Positions 36,982 through 49,200 of a DNA stretch of 64,000 nucleotides are shown in pieces; position 1 is the first letter of the stretch; every line of letters starts with the position of its first letter. This DNA is from Chaenocephalus aceratus. Taxonomy: Eukaryota; Chordata; Actinopteri; Perciformes; Channichthyidae. The translations under genes and the position numbers were made by a program. The stretch lies in the NCBI GenBank assembly GCA_023974075.1, contig CM043797.1, forward strand, positions 17,796,103 to 17,860,102. Reading direction: 5' to 3'. The notes beneath the pieces are model-generated. The model had not been told where the DNA came from and did no database searches. It worked only from the letters and a program-made list of their open reading frames with translations.

Positions 36982-37611
36982 ATGGGTTCCCGCAGCCAAG
37001 GCTTCTTCCACCACCACCACCACCACCGTAGCTCCATGGTGCCCACTCTGGTGCCGCGGCTCCTGTCTGAGAACGGCAGCCTGTTGGGGAGCATCGCCCA
37101 GATCACCCCCAACCTCTTCCTCAGCAGAGGGAACGTGGCGTCCAACCGCAGCCTGCTGCTGTCCAAAGGCATCACCTGTGTGGTCAACGCCACCATCGAG
37201 CTCCCCAACTTCAACTGGCCTCACATGGAGTATGTAAAGGTCCCTCTGGCCGATATGCCCCACTCTCCCCTCTCGTTGTACTTCGACAGCGTGGCTGATA
37301 AGATCCACAGCGTGGGACGAAAGCGAGGGGCGGTGCTGGTGCACTGTGCGGCGGGGGTGAGCCGCTCCGCCTCTCTGTGTCTGGCGTACCTCATGAAGTA
37401 TCACCGTGTCTCTCTGGCGGAGGCCCACGCCTGGGTCAAAGCCCGCCGCCCCGTCATAAGGCCCAACGGCGGCTTCTGGCGCCAACTCATCGAGTACGAG
37501 AGGAAGCTGTTTGGTAGAAACTCCGTAAAGATGGTGCAGACGCCCTACGGGGTCATACCTGATGTTTATGAGAGGGACCGCAGGAGCCTGGCTCCGTACT
37601 GGGGACTGTGA
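36982..37611 (+). CDS. dusp14: Dual specificity phosphatase 14 (MKP6-like)
   Basis: Small atypical dual-specificity phosphatase; family members dephosphorylate MAP kinases and TAB1. The single coding exon gives 209 residues (human about 198). The signature HCAAGVSRS is at residues 121-129, with catalytic Cys122 and Arg128; the general acid is Asp91 in PLADMPHSP. The diagnostic blocks GITCVVNATIELPNFNWP, RPVIRPNGGFWRQL and the C-terminal PYWGL are conserved, so the enzyme looks intact. ATG 36982 has a good context (acaATGG), and its first residues align with the mammalian N terminus. Residues 10-15 are six consecutive histidines encoded by a (CAC)n run, which accounts for most of the extra length. 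A strong acceptor (TGTGTGTTACAG) ends at 36883, so this exon probably starts at 36884 with upstream non-coding exon(s), as in mammals. Confidence 0.96.
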   Translation: MGSRSQGFFHHHHHHRSSMVPTLVPRLLSENGSLLGSIAQITPNLFLSRGNVASNRSLLLSKGITCVVNATIELPNFNWPHMEYVKVPLADMPHSPLSLYFDSVADKIHSVGRKRGAVLVHCAAGVSRSASLCLAYLMKYHRVSLAEAHAWVKARRPVIRPNGGFWRQLIEYERKLFGRNSVKMVQTPYGVIPDVYERDRRSLAPYWGL

Positions 37612-39223
37612 GATCCACAGTGTGGAGAACGAGGAGGAAGTGAAGTTGAGCCCTTTGGCCCTCCTGATCTGCAGCTTTATGTGTGTTCAGGACCGGCTAA
37701 GTGAGACGTGTGTAAGCGTACATCTGTTTAAGGCTTATTTAAAGAATTCTGGTGGCCTTGGGATGGAGGGACTTTTTAACCAAACACTGATGGTTGAGGC
37801 TGTTCCAACCAGTCACCTCGATGTAGTCTTTGGGCAGGAACAATGTGACTCTTGATCAGGACCACAACAATGTCAGCGTGGATATCGGTGCTGTCTATCT
37901 CCTGGTTCTTCTTTTTAGTTCCACTGTAGGATGAGCCCTCGGTGAAGCTGTTCTCTGAGCTGTGCAGCTCTGACAGTAAAGTGACTGAAGTCCTGTCCCT
38001 GGCGTAATGATGTCGTGTGGTGGTGTTGTCCCAGTTCTGCAGTAATCTTTAGTGTGAAGGGCAGCAGCAATGTATGGTAGCATTTAAGAAACGTGTACGG
38101 AAAACATATTGACAAATGATTTGATTGGAATATAATGACTGTGAGGAACAAAAAGCATTCTTTAACTGAATATTTAAAGATGTTATTATACCTGCCTTTT
38201 TTAAAAGGTGAATATCTAGAAGTCAAAGGTTAGGTCCTGTGTACCACAGGGTTGACTGTTCCATCCTGTGAACACACGATGTTATTGTAGTGGTTTTTGA
38301 TGCTGTTTAAAAAAAATATATATATATATTCCGCCTCTAGGGGAACTGGTTGCTCTATGATAGATGCTTTGAAGATTATTTTTCATCCCACTGCTTTTGC
38401 CAAAAAATATCAGAGCATTGGTTTTTGCTCTAAAAGAGGGATGTCGGAAGCTGAAGGTCCTAAATCTGCTGTCTTTTGTTGGTTGACATTTTTACTTTGC
38501 TGCATGTCCCATTCCATAATCCATAATTACTGTGCACTTTAAAAAATGAATACTGCATTAAATCGCATTACACCCTGTTATCAAGACTTAAACCAATATT
38601 ATCACAAAAAAAGTAAAAGATGCAGTTTTGATGCTTGATGTTACATTATCTTCCTGTTTGTGGCAAATTCTGCATCAAACATATTGTGTAAAAGATATGT
38701 AAAGCCGAGTTTTATGTATTTTAAATCCAGCATTGTGTACATCAATGTTTATGTGATAGCAGTCTTATTTTTTCTCCACTTCTGCTTGTGGCACATTACC
38801 ACCACCAGTAGATCAGTTGGAAAACACTAAACCTTATGCAGGATTGTGTTTCATGTTGCTTGTGAAAGAAACTAAATACTAGTAATATTCACAGTTAAGC
38901 TATAATTGAAGAAGTAAAACATTGCACATTTGGAAAATAACCAAAAAGCACAAACCAACCAAATAAATATGACTCTAAACAACAGCCACCATTGTCTTAT
39001 TTGTTTACCAGTAGCATATTAAAATGTATCCTAGCTGCCAGATTTAGCTCTTCACAAAAACCAAACAAGGACTACTTTTTCTGTATGTGTGTGGTCCTAC
39101 GTGAAGTGGTTGATGTGACGCATTTAAAATGACCTCTTAAAGTTGTCTGTTTTTAACAGTCCAAAAGATATAAGAGAAAATGTAGCAATTGATGACGTTT
39201 TAGAAGCTGAAACAAGCAATAAA
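37612..39223 (+). other. dusp14: dusp14 3' UTR (extent inferred)
   Basis: Non-coding sequence after the TGA at 37609-37611. AATAAA signals lie at 38962-38967 and 39218-39223, suggesting a 3' UTR of about 1.3-1.6 kb. A short (AT)n run sits near 38317-38330. No other gene is seen here. Confidence 0.45.
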
Positions 39224-42200
39224 TGATTATATGATTGTTTAAAATCATGAATTTATTTTCTTTCTGTTGCACTAATCTCACATCATTTTATCACATGACT
39301 ATGACATATATGACTATGGGGTTAGGTTTGTATGGTAATTAACCATGACTCTTACCTATACTGCAGTAAAACATCACTGTTGGGTGTGGTCATCTCACAT
39401 AACGCAGCAGTAATGTTGACATTTTCAGAAACAGAGAGATCAGTGCAACAATGTTTTTTTTTTTAAACAATGCCATAATGTATTACGTGTCATATTAAAA
39501 TATAAAAAAAAAAACAAGTTTAGGGGTGATTAAGGAGGATACAGACGATCTGTAATCTGTCTCGAATGTTTTCTTTCCCCAAGATAGTCGTATTAAAATA
39601 CTAAGAACAAAATGTGTTTCTATTTTCTTTTAAAACTGCTTTCTGAGATTTCTTCACACAAACACAGACACTGCAGCATTTTCTCTGCCAAGTGCCTCTT
39701 AGCGTTCGTTCTACATTGCCATTTCCCGAGAGTTTTTCTTTTCAGATGTCAAAAAGCCTCCCGTCATTCATTTTCAATGTCCTTTTCTACAGAGCAGCAG
39801 GCATATTATTGATGAGCTTCATTTAGCTAGTGCCCACTCTTTCTGAAGGATACAATGAACGCCATTACCCAGAGAGACATCAGTCTGACCACAGCAGAGA
39901 TACACTGCAAGCGATAGGACCAAATGATGCACTACAGTTCACATACTATTAATTAATACATATTTAAAACTTGGGTACATATGAGGTTTTCAAGGCATGG
40001 TCAACGCTAAAAGTGAACACATCCTTCAGCAGCAGCATATTATCATCCATCATTACAGCATTAGGCAGAGGTCTTTGCATCATGGTGGGCTTCAGAGGCC
40101 GAGCGGAACAAACAACTGATTGTGTTTGAATGGATGACATTCAAGACAGCAGCAACTCAACAGGAGGCAACAGACATGTGAGCTGCACAGAAATGTTATC
40201 TAAATTGCTTATTTCCATCACAACATATACATAAACAACCAAAAGCTAAAAAAAGAATAATTGTGTTTAATGTGGTACACCTTTTTGATAACTGATGGGT
40301 CATTCATTGATTTTACAAAAAATATTTTATTTGGGGGAAATCGCATTAATACATACAATGGGGGCTAATAGAACATGTCTGTAATCATATCAGCACTAGT
40401 CCAGTGTTGCATATCAGTGCAGGTTTCAATCACAAAGTGAATATGAACATCTGCTTTAGCTGCAATGAATTACTGAATCAGGGCTTCTCTAGGCTTCAAA
40501 TGATACGGCCTTTAATTATTCACTATAATCGGCAAGAGCTACAGCACTACTCCCGTTTCAATGTGTAAATCTTGCATTTCCATCTAACAAGGCTATACGC
40601 ACAAAGCCAGTTATTAATATTAACATGCTACTTTCACGGCTTCTACCATTTCAGGCTTACCGCCATCGTTAGTTCTAGTTATAATTTGACAACCTTATTT
40701 GGCTTATTTTTGTAGGGAACAGACACAAAGAGAAGAATGATGATTATTTGGATGCCAGCAGCACTTGGAAACCTTAAAAGTCCCAGAGGAGAGTTTGTAA
40801 ATGCTGTTAGTGCTACAAATATAGATCATGAAACTGTCCAATTGAAGCAGTGATAAAGAACCCATAACTGAGAGAAAATATGGCAGTAAAAGAGTTCAAA
40901 AAAAGCCTTACAGCCGGATAAGGATCATCTAAAGCACAGTGGGAGACGTTGGCTCATACAGTCTGTTGTGTGGGGAAACAAGTGTCACCTTTTCGTGTTT
41001 TCTTTTAACTGTTTTTCATTGTTTCTTGTGTTAAAGATTAGTTTCACTATTGTCAGCAAATCCCAGGAAAGACAAACATGAATATAGGCGAGTACATTTT
41101 ATCATTATATCTTGATTAATTGGAATCTTGTAATATCTTAAAACAGCAGGTTTAAAAGAAAACATATAAAAATCTGTGGTTCAATGGCAATGTTATTAGT
41201 AAAGCAAGAAGCAACTCTTTTCACAAGATAAAGACAAAGTTGAAGCGCAGAAGCAGCTGTTTTTAATCAATATTGTGATTGGGCGTGTGATGTGACTATG
41301 GGTGTGAAATACCAAAGAGCAGCAGTCGATACCGCACAGTGGGCCATCTCTTCAATCTCGCTTCTCCCCAGAGTGATAATGATAACAATAGATGTAAAGA
41401 TGACAGGCCCGGGCGGTCTGCATTTCCAATTAAACAGCTCTATTCAGTCATTGATTTCAGCATTTGTAATCTTCTGTAATCCCGGCGTTCACCGTGAGAG
41501 TAGAGGAATCCATTTTCTGCAGGAAATGAATTAGGGAACGGCCGGAGATAAATTGGATGTTGGAGAGCACACCTGAACACAAGTGTGAGAAGGATAATGA
41601 GAGTAGTTTCACAGAGCCCCGAGACACCTCATGTGATTGGCCGAGCTCAATCGCCAGCGAAGCCCCTGCAGGGTCGTCGAAGAGGAATTTATTCCATTTT
41701 GTTGCAAATTGATGGAGATGAGGCCAGAGAGAAAGTACATTATGGGGTGATGGAGGGGAAATGTGCGGCAACGTTCATGCATGTGAAGAGTATGTTTCTC
41801 AAAGAGCAGCAGAATAATGTCAAAGTGAAAAGACTCCTTTCAAAGCTGTAATGCTCAAAACAGAAATGCACAATAAATGAGTCAAAAAACACAATACTTA
41901 TTTTAAAGCAAATAAACACAACTGATGTCAAGTGTGGTAAAGGAAAATATAGAAATATTTGGTAAGATAAGACATCAATACCTCTCTCAAAGTATGTTCG
42001 ATGTAAACCTACTGCCAAAAGCTGGTTAGCTTAGTTTAGCATAAAGAGTGGAAATAGGAGGAAAATACTTCCCACAAAAAGAGCCTCTATTGTTAGCTAA
42101 TTAATTGTCTTGTTTATTTAAATCAGGATTAAAAAGCTGTAGTATTCTAGAAACTATTATTACATTCAGGCAAACGCTTTTCTTTGTTTTTGTAGACCTC

Positions 42201-42376
42201 CCCGTCCTCTTAATAATCAGAGTATTGCTCACAGACCCATGAACGCCGTTTCAACGGTTGCTAAGGAAGGATGTCATTAATAATCTTTGTTTACACACGC
42301 TCAATTACAGTGATTGGTATGAGTTTTAATTGACTGATATAATCATCTCTGACAGTTTAATTAAACTGTATGCATA
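39224..42376. other. Intergenic interval between convergent dusp14 and synrg
   Basis: dusp14 (+) and synrg (-) converge here. The interval is AT-rich, with a short run of moderately GC-rich sequence at 41400-41760. No coding exon, RNA gene or complete element is supported. Confidence 0.6.
42020..42062. repeat. Short TTAGCTTAG-type fish repeat fragment
   Basis: GGTTAGCTTAGTTTAGCATA followed by AAGAGTGGAAATAGGAGG resembles the core of a common fish interspersed repeat. Its borders cannot be defined. Confidence 0.3.
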
Positions 42377-43264
42377 TTTATTTACGTCAAATTCACATTA
42401 CAGTTAGTCGCAATCATAGGCAGTATATACAGTCTATGGTCATAATTACAACGCTGAAGCGTGACACTGTTATATACAAGTAGCTAGTAGTGCTGTATTT
42501 AGATAAGAATGGGTCTTGTTCCAAACTTCCAGCTCTAGTTGCACACAACAACAATAAACAAAACCAATAACATGGTTTCTTTCAGGTCCCCAAATCCCAA
42601 CTTTTACCCAAATAAAATCTATAATTTAAATAGCCAAAGAGTTTCGTAATTCTCCTCAAGAGTGCAACAAAACATTCAAAGCAGTCGATTCAACACAATT
42701 AACAAAAAGATATTCACCTGCCTCAGTTTGAAAGTTAAAGATGTCTTATTAAAACCAAAACAGCTTCAGAGCGTCATCAAACAGACCCGACCAACAAATG
42801 TAATTCAAGTTCAATAAAAGGTGTATAATTCAACAGCTCTGGTTCAGTGGAAACAGAGTCATGAATAAATGTCCTCCAAAGCAACAAGTGACATTAAAAA
42901 CTCACGATGTTTACAGCAGTCCTCCTCCAGTGTTACTAATCATAGCGCACACCTAATAATATGACTCAAGATATTCAATTAATAATGACCTTTTTCCAGC
43001 CGTGAAAACAAGACATATGTTTAGTACATTTCTCTGAAAGAGTTAAAGAGTAACAATAACAGCATAGATGGTACATATATATTTATACAAAACTTTACAT
43101 TATAACAAATGGCCAGATCTGGGACAGCTTAGTTGTGAGGAAAGAGAGATTGCAGAATAAAAACACATAAATACAGACGTGGTGCAGTTTGAGGCGCGTT
43201 GTCAGTCCACCTATCTGGTGTTGATTAGCCTTTGCCCGTTGCCATGGCAGCGGCAGCCCAGGGC
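42377..43264 (-). other. synrg: synrg 3' UTR (extent uncertain)
   Basis: Sequence beyond the synrg stop codon on the minus strand. The nearest AATAAA on that strand that I noticed is at 42377-42382 (TTTATT on the plus strand), which would give a 3' UTR near 0.9 kb. A shorter UTR using a variant signal is equally possible. Confidence 0.3.
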
Positions 43265-46200
43265 TCAGAGCAGGTCGGGCAGGATGAGGCCGGGGGGTTT
43301 GGGCTCCACACAGTTGATCCAGAAGTTGGCACAGCTGGCGTGGTACTGGTGGCCCCCGTACAGCAGCTTGAAGTTGTCCGTCTCCGAGTTGAACGCCTGT
43401 CAGAGTGAAAGGGTGAGAGATCACACACCTGCATCAGAGAGAGGCATTAGCCCATCTGAGCTCACAGGAGGAGAAGCAGCATATGAGACACTTTCCTATG
43501 CCTTTACTGTGTGGTGATTTAATTCTGGATAGGGTTACAATGAAGTATCGGCCTCTAATGCATCCCAAGGGTTAATGTTTGAATACTAGAAAGTCACATG
43601 TTTATATGAGAGCAGCACTGCAGCTCATCCTCCATGTTCCTGCCGCACATCTCAGCCTCTGGCAAGAGAAGGGCTTCAACACACATGGGTTACAAGCAAT
43701 ACAAGGTCTGCATTAAGCTGTAAGCAAGTACTAGTTCACGTTTATGCAAAATAAATACAAAGCCTATAAATAATTCAAAACCTATAGGAGTCAAAATGAA
43801 GAAATATAAATAAATGATAGTTTCCTAAGAGAGTTCCTAGTCATCTTAAAACTAATACAATAATCATACACTTCAAGTGATGAAGAATAAATGCAGCTCT
43901 GGAAAAAATAAATAGACAACTCCAAATTTTTCTTAAATCTCAATCTCTACATTTACGTATGGCAGCCATTCCTTCCCGTGTCTGTTGAATTGCAACACAG
44001 AGAAAGGCTGTCAGTAGTTTATAGAATAAAATCAAAAAAAGGTTAATTTTACTCAAACACATACTTACAAATAGTAAAACCAGAGAAAGAAAGAATTTTG
44101 TAGCGGTCTCTTAATTTTTTTCAGAGCTATATTTATGGAAAAATAGGGATGGGGGCAAATAGAAGACTAAATAAAGAAATAATAGATTATGTTTCGTTTA
44201 GACCAGGGGTGGGGAACCCCGCCCGGGCCGTATACGGCCCGCGAAACCATTTGGTGTGGCCCTCGAGGTAATTTATAAACACACACAAAAAAGAAAAAAA
44301 TTAAAGAAATCTAGACCGCAAAATAAATAAACAAGTGAGTGCCTGTTTTTCCTGGCCAAGGTCACAACACAACACAAGCCTAACGTGTCATCACGTGGTA
44401 TATGTCTCGTCTGAGAGGGGTGTAGTTCTGACGGGGAGCACCAGAACGCCGCTCCGCTCCGGCACTTCGAAAAATTGCAGTACCCATAAGTCCGTAGGCT
44501 ACACATGCTGCAGTTTTTGCGTGGCTGTGTCTTTAGTTGAAAGCCCAGTGGCGATCTGTTCATCTGTCACACTGATCATACAGTCAATAACTCTGTTGTT
44601 ATTAGCATCTGGTTAGCTAGCTATGCTAACGAATATAAGAAGCTTTTTCTCCAACCAGTGAGGTAAAGGCACATCTTTATATGATCATTATAGTTATAAA
44701 AAAAATAAGAGAATAAAGTAAACGGGTATAAAATACTATATGACAGTAAAAAAAGTTGTTATTAATTAACAAGAATACAGTTTGAAAGGGGAGTGATTTG
44801 TAAAATGTCCATAAAGAAAATCTGCTTCCAGTTCTGTTTCATATGGGTGTTGAGAGATGTATCCATAGATCTCTTAATGTTGCTCTCAAAGTGCACCAGA
44901 TTGATGCTTTTAACTTCAACATTTAAACAAGAGCATGCCCCCCCGGACCCCCCCTAGAGGAGGTTAGGTCCCCCCCACTTAAATCATGTTCACATGGATA
45001 GGAGTCTAAATACATTTGCACACATCTTGTGTCCATATCTTTCTGTTTGGGTGGTCACGCCACACCGTGCACGTGCGTGCATGCGTGAGTCATGGAAAGA
45101 TATCTGGATTAAGAGGTTGCTTTTTCTTTGCACAGCATGAAAGAAAGGTGAAATGAGTGGGCTGTGATTTTAGTATTATTAAGCAGAGCAGAGGTCAATA
45201 ATTTGTACGGCCCTCGGAGCATGTTGAAAACATTCAAATGGCCCTTGAGAGGAAAAAGGGTCCCCACCCCTGGTTTAGACAATCATTGAATTACCTAATC
45301 AGGCATTTTAGTAGCAATAGAACAGCTGAGGTTAAGAGGACAGTGTGTCAGTAGTAGAGCTGACCTCAGACTTGACACATAAACATGATTATCATTGCCT
45401 TTATGCAACATCATATTTATCTAAAGAGTTCTATTTAGCAGTTAAGAGTCTGATGCGATTGAATATCTGCTCATCAAACTGGCTAGAAAGATTTGCCATT
45501 GTTTCATTTAGAGTAAGGTTGCACAACGTTTGTCCGTGCTGGGTACCAGCAGACATGCTTCACTTCCTTTTGTTTAGCTGGAGACAAAGGGCAACATTTC
45601 CACGGGGGCACCCCACACGTGTTGCTCCATAATACGATTTGCTTCTGTGGCTGAAAACCTCAAATTGTGTAAAAGCCAAAGAAAATGAACAATTTGATGA
45701 TCTGATCCCCACTTGAGGGCTGTGTGCAACGAGGAGAACCTAATGTGTGTGATGGGCTGCTTCAGAGTTTGCATCCCTTGTGAAATGCAGGGGAATGAAT
45801 CATAGCCTCCCACACAGAAGGAGAAGGTAGACACATGCAGAAAGCAACACCTGCATACAAAACACAGCCGAGCCTCTCCACCCGTCTGAAAGCAGTCTGC
45901 AGGATGAAGGACTTCCTCACACTGGACTCAATGACACATTTCCACTCCGATTCTTTTTTCCCTTTCTCTCACACTCACATAAGCAGAGCAATTTCCTTTT
46001 CAGTGCTCTTGTGTGCCTTGGCCTACTTGTTTGCACAAACCTGCACCTACGACAGCCAAAGCTAGAACATGTTAGCAGGGGGGGATGCAGAGTGAAACAC
46101 AAAGACACCCTGCAGAGCCTTCCTCTCTCTCACCGTCACCCCCTTCAGCCTCACCCACTCAGACTCCCTCCTAGACTTCCCCTGTGTGGCAGTAAGTGTT

Positions 46201-49200
46201 TTCAGTTTTCACTTGACAGATTTTGTACATGCAGCCACTAGTAACTACTCTCAAACACAATGAGAGTATTCATACTTTCAAGGCTGTCAGATCTTCCTCA
46301 ATAATACAGCTGACCTTTGCAGCTGCATGTTCGTGTAAGCCGGGATCAAACTGAGCTCTACCAGGTTAGATGATAATCAAAACTACCCAGATCTTCTTTT
46401 TTGCTTTTTATTCTTCAACAATGGAAAATAAGCGAGGCATGGTTACCCTCACCCTCCTGGTATTGGTCTTAATCAATGTCTGTAAGGGCAAGAGGAGTCG
46501 GGATGTGCACGCAAAGCCCAGATCAAAGGTAAGTGTGCGCAGAATGAGCAGCGAGCAGATCAGCTGTTTCATCAGGACAGAGCAACCTGCTCCCAGTTTA
46601 TTTGTGAGTCAAAACTTGAAAGAGTCCACGTTATTATCCCTCCGGACTCAAATATTCCCTCTCAAAGAGATGAGATTCAACCCATTTGGCCTGGATTGAT
46701 CGCAAATATTGATTAAATGTCTGTTGAGTATGCTCATGGTAGCAAATCAGTGCAGTCTTCCTCAGCAAGGCTTCTCTCAGAGGACACCATTACCATCATG
46801 GCGCTTCACTTTCTGTGTTTAACACTGAAGGGTGAACATGATTTCAGTTTGTAATGCTTTCAACAGGAACAGAAATATGTCCAGCAGATCCTGTGAAACG
46901 GTTTCATGTTCAAAGTAGTGACTGAACGCCAGTGATATAAATGTAATATAGTCAGATGTTGTTCTGTCGCTGTTATTATCGGCTTCAACAAGACACAGAA
47001 CATTTCAATTACATCTTTGTTTCGGAACACTAATGACAGAGGGATCTGAACATTCTGCACATCTAGACTTTCACATCTAGACTTCACCAAAGCCCGTGTC
47101 AAACCCAATTCTGGACTGATTCACTTTAACATTCCCAAAGATGACCTTCATCTGTCGGTACGAGCCTGCCGCAACAATTACTGCAATGCTTTCACTGTGA
47201 GCGTAAAAGCAGTAATGAAATAAATCAGCAGCCATATTAGCAAACAAATATTCTTTACAAAGAAAACCAACAAGAAATTCTACAAGAAAATCTACAATGA
47301 TTTGTCATGTGTTATTTGTTTTATACTGAACTTTTCCAGACTGACATTTTGCCATTCCCCAATCCTTTGAGGCGTGGCGTTAACCGAGTCATGCACTTGG
47401 TCCCCTGAGGTACAGATCAACAGAGTGTGACAGAGACGGGTCAACAACAGTTTGCAAACAAATCTAAGATCCATATTTCTCTTTGCTCTGTTGCCATACT
47501 TCCTCAAGTAAAAGCTACACAGAATAATCCATCCAAACACTCAAGGCACTTCAGAAACCTGCATTAATATTTATATACGTAAATAAAAAAGGAATGCTGA
47601 ATGTTTCCAGTGCTTCTCCCTCTAATTGCTCAAATGAGCATTTATCATTAAGCAGAGGCGCTGGAGCATCATTAGCAGAAAACTATCACTGTGATGAAGC
47701 GCTGCAGGCGGCTCCTTCCTGCCCCCTGACCTGAAGGAGACACAGATGCTACCAAAACATATTCCGTTCAACAGCAACAAGAAATACCATTTGTGTCAAC
47801 AATAGGAATAAAACATGTATAGCAAAGATTTAAATACTCAGCACAAATAAAGCAGGAGCTATTGAGCTGTTCTGCGATTACATTTCTTTGATGGCACATC
47901 AACATCTCTTCCCCTCAGTCCCTTTGGTAGAAAAACAAATCAGTACCTCTTCACTAAAGGACATTTCAACAATCAGTGCCGTCTGCAGCAGCCTGAGCTC
48001 TTCTTTCACTTCATTATACTCTGAGGGGATGCGATTCTCCACTTGGCTTTTATATTCGCTTTCACCAGTTGCTCTGCCAAAAAAGCAATTAGAAAATGGC
48101 TTATTAATCTCATGCTAGTGGCACAGAGACAAAATAAAGCTGCATTCATTTCAGGCTGGCTCTATGCAGAGTGGGAGGTGAGAGTGCGTTTGTGTGTGCA
48201 GGTCTATTCTCGATTGTAATGACTAATGTGAAAGCCACATCTGCTGGCGTCCATGATGCCTCTCAGTCAGCCATATCTCTCCTGGACCATCCATCTCTCC
48301 TGGCTGAGCAGCAGAGTGAACGCGAGAAACAATCAGCGCCACCGTCCTGCCCTCTGAACCTCAGGGTCCAGAACACCATTAGGCCCACGTCGATGAAACA
48401 GCCTCTGTAGGCGAGGAGGCAGACACACAGCAGCTCTGCACATACTGCACCAGCCGGAGATAATAAGTGAACACTTATCAGAAACACCAATGATTGTTAG
48501 CTGCAAGGAGGTGAGCTGTTACCTCAGGAGAGAAAGGCGACAGGACAGAAAATGAAACCCATCCAAGACAGAGTGATGACCTTTGTGACCTTGAAGAACC
48601 AATCCCAGAGTGCAACAACCTCCCCTGAGGTGCCAAAGTGACGGTTCTCCTCTCTCACTTATTTCAAGAGTGTACATTATTATCCGTTACGGTGATTGTC
48701 CAATCAAATCTGAGCAACCTTAACAAGGCACAACAAGCCTTGCATTTCTTCTCATGTTGAAGCGGTGCACATTAGGGTCCTGTTAGAGACAACTGGTGTA
48801 TGCTAAGCAAATTAACCTGATTATGCTAACATTGATAGCCGTCTGATTGTACTTTTTATCATTTCTCAAACTACAGTAACTATTTCTGCACTGCAATACA
48901 AGGAAGCTTGGTTTGCTTACGGTCATAAGCTGGTGAGGAAGCCCAATCTTTACCAGGGACACTCAGAGTCAGCCTTTCATCATGTGAGTGGGGGGAAAAC
49001 CCCTGCTATAGCTAGCTAGCAAAGGCTGCTCTGCCAGCGAAAGCTTTCATTATTCTCACTAAAATCAAGTCTGGCTTGAAAAGTGGAACTGCTTTTGGGT
49101 CATTTCAAACTTGATACATGTGACTTGTGAAAACGGAAAGCTTGCCAGGCATAGAAATGGTAACTAAGAGGGGTGGGCCTTAGCGACAAGTCAATACATC

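Noticed and set aside
36673..37485. 270-codon minus-strand frame opposite dusp14
   Set aside because: It is antisense shadow of the GC-rich dusp14 coding exon, whose own frame matches a known phosphatase throughout.
47081..47196. Open plus-strand segment with a Cys pair (RACRNNYC) between a TAG acceptor and a GTGAGC donor
   Set aside because: Its phase does not join to the candidate exon ending at 46528, and 38 open codons are easily found by chance.
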